Source: Patescibacteria group bacterium
GTDB lineage: Bacteria; Patescibacteriota; Minisyncoccia; Portnoybacterales; UBA2143
Direction: 5' to 3'
NCBI GenBank assembly: GCA_018829245.1
Contig: JAHJUH010000085.1
Location: 1-8,647 of the forward strand
DNA length: 8,647 nt
The translations under genes and the position numbers were made by a program. The notes beneath the pieces are model-generated. The model had not been told where the DNA came from. It did not search any database and was given only the letters and a program-made list of their open reading frames with translations. Shown one piece after another: positions 5,120 to 8,647 of the stretch; position 1 is the first letter of the stretch, and each line of letters starts with the position of its first letter.

Positions 5120-6118
5120 ATGATTAAGAAAAAATCTCTTTCAGAATTAAGAATGGATTTAGTTTCTGGCGATTGGGTGATTATTGCTACTGGCCGGGCT
5201 CGAAGACCAGAAGCATTTGCTGAAAAAAAGAGGAACAAAGAAGCTGTTTCATCTAAATATTGCCCCTTTTGTCAACCAAAGATTTTAGATAAGGCAGTTT
5301 TAAAATATGATCAATCAGATGGATCTTGGTTTGTTTTTTCAATGCCTAATGATTTTCCTGCTTTTTCCAAAGGAGATAAACTTAATGAGAGAAAAGAGGG
5401 GCCTAATAGAATTATGGATGGGATTGGCTATCAAGAAGTAGTTGTTACTGCTGACCATGAAAAACAGATAGCTCAATTTTCAAAAAAAGAGATAAAAATG
5501 GTTGTTGATACTTATCAGGGTAGGTATTTAAATCTAATGCGCAATGATTTTGTTAAATACATTTCTATTTTTCATAATCACGGAGAAGAAGCAGGAGCTT
5601 CTATTGCTCATCCTCATTCTCAAATAATTGCTATTCCTGTGCTTGATCCGGATTTAAAGGGAAGCTTAGACGGAGCAGAGAATTATTATAGGAATAATGG
5701 AAAATGCGTTTACTGTACTATGATTGATTGGGAAATCAAAGATGGCAGAAGAGTAATTTACAAGAATGATAAATTTGTTGTTCTTTGTCCTTTTGCTTCA
5801 CAGGTTTCTTTTGAAGTAAGGGTTTATCCTAAAGATCATAAAGCATATTTTGAAGAGATAACAGAAAAAGAAAAAGAATTTTTTGTTGATGCTTTACAAC
5901 AAGCATTAAGCAGAGTTTATAAGGGACTTAAAGATCCAGCATATAATTTCTATATCCATACAGCTCCTTGCGATAAACAAGGATATGAAAGATATCATTG
6001 GCATTTAAATATTTTGCCTAAAACAAGCGTTTGGGCAGGTTTTGAATTAGGCGCTGGTATAGAAATTAGTACTATTGAACCAGAAAAAGCAGCTGAATTT
6101 TTAAGGAAAATAAAATGA
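5120..6118 (+). CDS. galT: Galactose-1-phosphate uridylyltransferase (GalT)-like HIT-superfamily nucleotidyltransferase
   Basis: GalT enzymes swap UMP between UDP-glucose and hexose-1-phosphate through a uridylylated histidine. This protein is 332 aa, near the usual length. Seen are SELRMDLVSGDWVIIATGRARRP (split by residues 8-30), a zinc-type CPFC pair (C48, C51), FHNHGEEAGASIAHPHSQ ending at 168 with the nucleophile expected at H166, a second CVYC pair (196-199), and the C-terminal HWHLNILPKTSVWAGFE (293-309). No galK, galE or galM is in view, so the true substrate could be another sugar-1-phosphate, or the enzyme could be a related ADP-glucose-type phosphorylase. The start is fixed by the conserved N-terminus but has no Shine-Dalgarno sequence; element copy 2 ends at the preceding base. 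The stop overlaps dedA as ATGA. Supply of nucleotide-sugar to the upstream glycosyltransferase is a reasonable inference. Confidence 0.88.
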   Translation: MIKKKSLSELRMDLVSGDWVIIATGRARRPEAFAEKKRNKEAVSSKYCPFCQPKILDKAVLKYDQSDGSWFVFSMPNDFPAFSKGDKLNERKEGPNRIMDGIGYQEVVVTADHEKQIAQFSKKEIKMVVDTYQGRYLNLMRNDFVKYISIFHNHGEEAGASIAHPHSQIIAIPVLDPDLKGSLDGAENYYRNNGKCVYCTMIDWEIKDGRRVIYKNDKFVVLCPFASQVSFEVRVYPKDHKAYFEEITEKEKEFFVDALQQALSRVYKGLKDPAYNFYIHTAPCDKQGYERYHWHLNILPKTSVWAGFELGAGIEISTIEPEKAAEFLRKIK

Positions 6119-6711
6119 TAGAAACAATTTTAACTTGGTTGGCATCATTAGTTTTAAATATTATTTTAAAAATAGGATACATTGGAATAACTTTATTAAT
6201 GACAGTGGAAAGTTCTTTTATTCCTTTTCCATCAGAAATTGTTATTCCGCCAGCAGCTTATTTAGCCCAGCAGGGACAAATGAATATTTTTTTAGTTATT
6301 ATTGCAGGCATTGCTGGCAGCTTGTTTGGCGCTCTAATTAATTACTATTTAGCCTATACTTTAGGCCGTAAAGCGATTTATTCATTAATCAATAAAAAAA
6401 AGATAGTTAAAGCAGAGAACTATTTTTTGGAATACGGCAATGCTTCTACTTTGCTTGGCCGGTTTGTTCCAGCAGTTAGGCAGTTGATTTCTATTCCAGC
6501 TGGATTTTTCCGAATGTCCTTAAAAAGTTTTATTTTATACACATCTATAGGTTCTGGCATCTGGGTTATTATTTTAGCGATTTTAGGTTATGCTTTTGGA
6601 GCTAATCAGGAATTATTAGTTCAATACTATCAGCAAATTTCTTGGTTTTTTATTGTTTTAGCATTAGTTTTTATTATCATATTAATTATAAAGAAAAAAA
6701 ATGAAGAATAA
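6115..6711 (+). CDS. DedA/SNARE-associated family membrane protein
   Basis: This 198-aa integral membrane protein has hydrophobic stretches at about 12-30, 57-80, 138-160 and 176-192. It carries the family motifs ESSFIPFPSEIVIPPAAYLA (32-51, with the conserved Glu and Pro) and GRFVPAVRQLISIPAG (115-130). It ends in a basic cytoplasmic tail. DedA proteins are conserved inner-membrane proteins; some members recycle undecaprenyl-phosphate across the membrane, which would suit a neighbouring lipid-linked glycosyltransferase. This specific role is inference. The start shares ATGA with the galT stop, and AAGGA lies 7 nt upstream (6103-6107), a good ribosome binding site. The 3' end overlaps tpiA by 11 nt, indicating tight coupling. 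Confidence 0.93.
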   Translation: MIETILTWLASLVLNIILKIGYIGITLLMTVESSFIPFPSEIVIPPAAYLAQQGQMNIFLVIIAGIAGSLFGALINYYLAYTLGRKAIYSLINKKKIVKAENYFLEYGNASTLLGRFVPAVRQLISIPAGFFRMSLKSFILYTSIGSGIWVIILAILGYAFGANQELLVQYYQQISWFFIVLALVFIIILIIKKKNEE

Positions 6712-7483
6712 AAAATTAATTATTGCTAATTGGAAAATGAATCCAACTAATCTTAAAGAGGTTGGGCATCTTTTAAGTTCTCTTAAAAGAGATATTAAAA
6801 AAACAGAGAAAACAGAAGTGATTATTTGCCCTCCTTTTGTATATTTACCTCAAGTTAAAGATAGTGGTTTTACTCTTGGCGCCCAGAATTGTTTTTGGGA
6901 AGACAAAGGAGCTTATACTGGAGAAGTTTCTGCAGCCATGCTTAAAGATTTAGGATGTGAATATGTTCTTGTTGGCCATTCAGAAAGAAAGAAATATTTT
7001 CAAGAAACAGATGAGATGGTTAATAAGAAGCTAAAGATTATTTTAAAGAATAGATTAAAGCCAATATTATGCGTGGGTGAGGAAACAAGAGATACATTTA
7101 GTTCTGAAGGAATGCCAACTAATGAAATGAGCTTAATAATTGGCGAACAAATAGAAAAGGCCTTGATTGATGTTTCTTCAGCTAAAATGAAAGAAATAGT
7201 TATTGCTTATGAACCAATTTGGGCTATTTCCAATAATACAGGAATTCCTTGTTTGCCAGATGATGCTATGAAAGCAGCTTTGTTTATTAGAAAAATATTA
7301 AATAAGTTATATAACAGAACCATAGCTGAAAAAGCTAAAATTCTTTATGGTGGAAGTGTAAATAGCCAAAATGTAATAGATTATATCAAAGAAGCGAGAA
7401 TGGATGGTGTTTTAGTTGGTTCAGCTTCGTTAAATGCAAATGAGTTTGCTAAGATTGTAGAAAAAGTTATTGAATTGGAGTAA
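6701..7483 (+). CDS. tpiA: Triosephosphate isomerase
   Basis: TPI interconverts dihydroxyacetone phosphate and glyceraldehyde 3-phosphate in the cytosol. The 260-aa length is normal. The active site is complete: N10 and K12 in ANWKMN, H93 in VGHSERK, and E171 in AYEPIWAI. The phosphate-binding ends YGGSVN and GVLVGSASL are present. Loop 6, the lid, normally reads WAIGTGK; here it reads WAISNNTGIPCLPDD, a longer variant without the GTGK run. The start lies inside the dedA 3' end (11-nt overlap) after a run of eight As with no Shine-Dalgarno sequence, so coupling to dedA is likely. pgk follows after 4 nt, giving a tpiA-pgk glycolytic pair. Confidence 0.97.
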   Translation: MKNKKLIIANWKMNPTNLKEVGHLLSSLKRDIKKTEKTEVIICPPFVYLPQVKDSGFTLGAQNCFWEDKGAYTGEVSAAMLKDLGCEYVLVGHSERKKYFQETDEMVNKKLKIILKNRLKPILCVGEETRDTFSSEGMPTNEMSLIIGEQIEKALIDVSSAKMKEIVIAYEPIWAISNNTGIPCLPDDAMKAALFIRKILNKLYNRTIAEKAKILYGGSVNSQNVIDYIKEARMDGVLVGSASLNANEFAKIVEKVIELE

Positions 7484-7487
7484 AAAT

Positions 7488-8647
7488 ATGAAATTTCTTA
7501 GGGATTTTAATTTTAAAGATAAACGTGTTTTAGTTCGAGCTGATTTTAATGTGCCTTTGGGCAATGATAACCAAGTTGATGAAAGAGAGGATTGGAGATT
7601 AAAAGCTGTTTTGCCAACTATTAACTATTTATTAAAACAAAAAGCAAAGATTATTCTTTTATCTCATTTAGGAAGACCAGAAGGAAAAATAAAGGAGGAA
7701 TTGCGCCTTAATCCAATAGCTCAAAGATTAGAAGAGCTTTTAAATCAAAAAATATTGAAATTAGATGATTGTATTGGTTCAGAAGTTGAGAGATCTATAT
7801 CTAAAATGAAAGAAGGTCAGATAGTTCTTTTAGAAAATCTTCGTTTTCATGCTGAGGAAAAAGAAAATTCTCCTGATTTTACCAAGCAATTGGCCAAATT
7901 AGGAGATTTTTATGTTAATGACGCCTTTGGAACAAGTCATCGCTCCCATGCTTCAATAATTGGCTTGCCAAAACATTTGCCTAGTTGCGCTGGCTTGCTT
8001 TTAGAAAAAGAGATTAATAATCTTTCTAAAGTTTTAAATAAATTAGAACACCCTTTATTAGTAATTATCGGCGGAGTTAAAATTTCAACTAAAATTAAAT
8101 TCATTGAAATATTTTTAAAAAAAGCTGATAGTTTAATTTTAGGGGGAGCTTTGGCAAATACAGTGATTAGAGCTAAGGGCTTTGCCATAGGCAGGTCTAT
8201 TATTGAAGAAGAAATGATTGATCAGGTTAAGAAATTAGAATTGACGAATAATAAGCTTCATTTGCCAGTAGATGCTGTTGCTTCAATTGATGTTTCTGGA
8301 GATAAAGACAGTCGCATTGCTCCTATTGGCAAGACAAATGAAGATGAAATGATTTTAGATATTGGGCCAGATAGCGAAAATCTTTTTAAAGAAATAATTT
8401 TTCAGGCTAAAATGATTATTTGGAATGGGCCAATGGGTATTTTTGAAGTAGATAAGTTTGCTAATGGAAGCAGAGAGATAGCTAAAGCAGTTGCTCAGAG
8501 TTCAGCTTTTTCAGTAGTAGGCGGCGGAGATACAATTGTTCTTTTAGAGCAATTAAATTTACTTGATCAAATAGATCATATTTCTACTGGCGGCGGGGCA
8601 ATGTTAAAGTTTTTAGCAGGAGAAAAATTACCAGGTATAGAAGCTCT
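7488..8647 (+). CDS. pgk: Phosphoglycerate kinase (3' end cut by window)
   Basis: PGK transfers phosphate from 1,3-bisphosphoglycerate to ADP, the first ATP-yielding step of glycolysis. The frame is open from ATG to the window edge (386 codons), so only a few C-terminal residues are missing. Landmarks are VRADFNVPL (16-24), LLSHLGRPEG (57-66), LLENLRFHAEE (114-124), NDAFGTSHRSHAS (144-156), IIGGVKIS (193-200), LILGGALANT (216-225), the nucleotide motif WNGPMGIFE (312-320), GGGDT (345-349) and STGGGAMLKFLAG (366-378). The usual GGAKVSDK segment appears as GGVKISTK, retaining the Lys. A good ribosome binding site, GGAG (7477-7480), lies 7 nt before the ATG and overlaps the tpiA end. The start agrees with the family N-terminus. 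Confidence 0.97.
   Translation, partial: MKFLRDFNFKDKRVLVRADFNVPLGNDNQVDEREDWRLKAVLPTINYLLKQKAKIILLSHLGRPEGKIKEELRLNPIAQRLEELLNQKILKLDDCIGSEVERSISKMKEGQIVLLENLRFHAEEKENSPDFTKQLAKLGDFYVNDAFGTSHRSHASIIGLPKHLPSCAGLLLEKEINNLSKVLNKLEHPLLVIIGGVKISTKIKFIEIFLKKADSLILGGALANTVIRAKGFAIGRSIIEEEMIDQVKKLELTNNKLHLPVDAVASIDVSGDKDSRIAPIGKTNEDEMILDIGPDSENLFKEIIFQAKMIIWNGPMGIFEVDKFANGSREIAKAVAQSSAFSVVGGGDTIVLLEQLNLLDQIDHISTGGGAMLKFLAGEKLPGIEA

Noticed and set aside
4992..5123. A 43-codon open frame across element copy 2 ending in SKFHYRV
   Set aside because: It has no ATG, GTG or TTG start. It is open only between stop codons, and palindromic sequence readily leaves frames open. Its TGA/ATG overlap is noted under the mini-ORF.
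6115..6118. TGA recoded as glycine or tryptophan, as in some small-genome bacteria
   Set aside because: galT ends naturally at TGA after a normal family C-terminus and overlaps the dedA start; no in-frame TGA occurs inside any conserved gene.
7937..8188. Minus-strand open frame of 83 codons
   Set aside because: It is antisense to conserved pgk sequence and resembles no protein I know. Similar antisense frames at 1702-1893, 4348-4659 and 4723-4914, and an alternate + frame at 6135-6341 inside dedA, were rejected for the same reason.

Overview
The window is an AT-rich, densely packed bacterial chromosome segment read with the standard genetic code: galT ends in TGA inside an ATGA overlap, and TAA and TAG are used elsewhere. 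Short intergenic gaps, overlapping starts and stops, divergent versions of core genes and a galT-like/DedA/tpiA/pgk cluster suggest a small-genome lineage such as Patescibacteria (CPR, Parcubacteria-like). That assignment is inference; no rRNA or other marker is present to fix it.

Layout. Positions 1-1975 (+) hold the 3' end of folD, then gatB (transamidosome subunit) and a 107-aa Lys/Glu-rich protein of unknown function. Positions 1972-4074 (-) hold miaB followed by miaA, the two enzymes that successively build ms2i6A37 on tRNA; miaA meets the small protein tail to tail with a 4-nt overlap. A good sigma70-type promoter (TTGTAT, 17 bp, TATAAT) at 4078-4106 then starts a + strand run: a family 2 glycosyltransferase (ALG5/dolichyl-phosphate glucosyltransferase-like), a GalT-like nucleotidyltransferase, a DedA membrane protein, tpiA and pgk (cut by the window end). 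This combines sugar-nucleotide and envelope-glycan functions with lower glycolysis.

The unusual part is 2.87-5.12 kb, which is full of palindromic elements. Two related 127-144 bp elements share about 21-bp terminal inverted repeats (CCCCGTAG...CTACGGGG) and an internal ACGGGG block. Each is flanked by a direct repeat TATG or TATGA that contains the start codon of the next gene, so each lies exactly in front of an ATG. Removing copy 2 with one repeat restores a plausible ancestral glycosyltransferase/galT junction with an 8-nt overlap. Removing copy 1 restores a promoter whose transcript would begin at the glycosyltransferase ATG. Copy 2 also encodes the last 18 residues of the glycosyltransferase.

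Three other palindromic sequences, unrelated in sequence, lie in or at the end of miaB. Two are in-frame insertions in the coding region. The third, about 102 bp, supplies the last codons, and the protein ends without its usual C-terminal TRAM domain. The picture resembles the gene-invading palindromic elements of Rickettsia, but the sequences are different and I do not recognise them as a named family.
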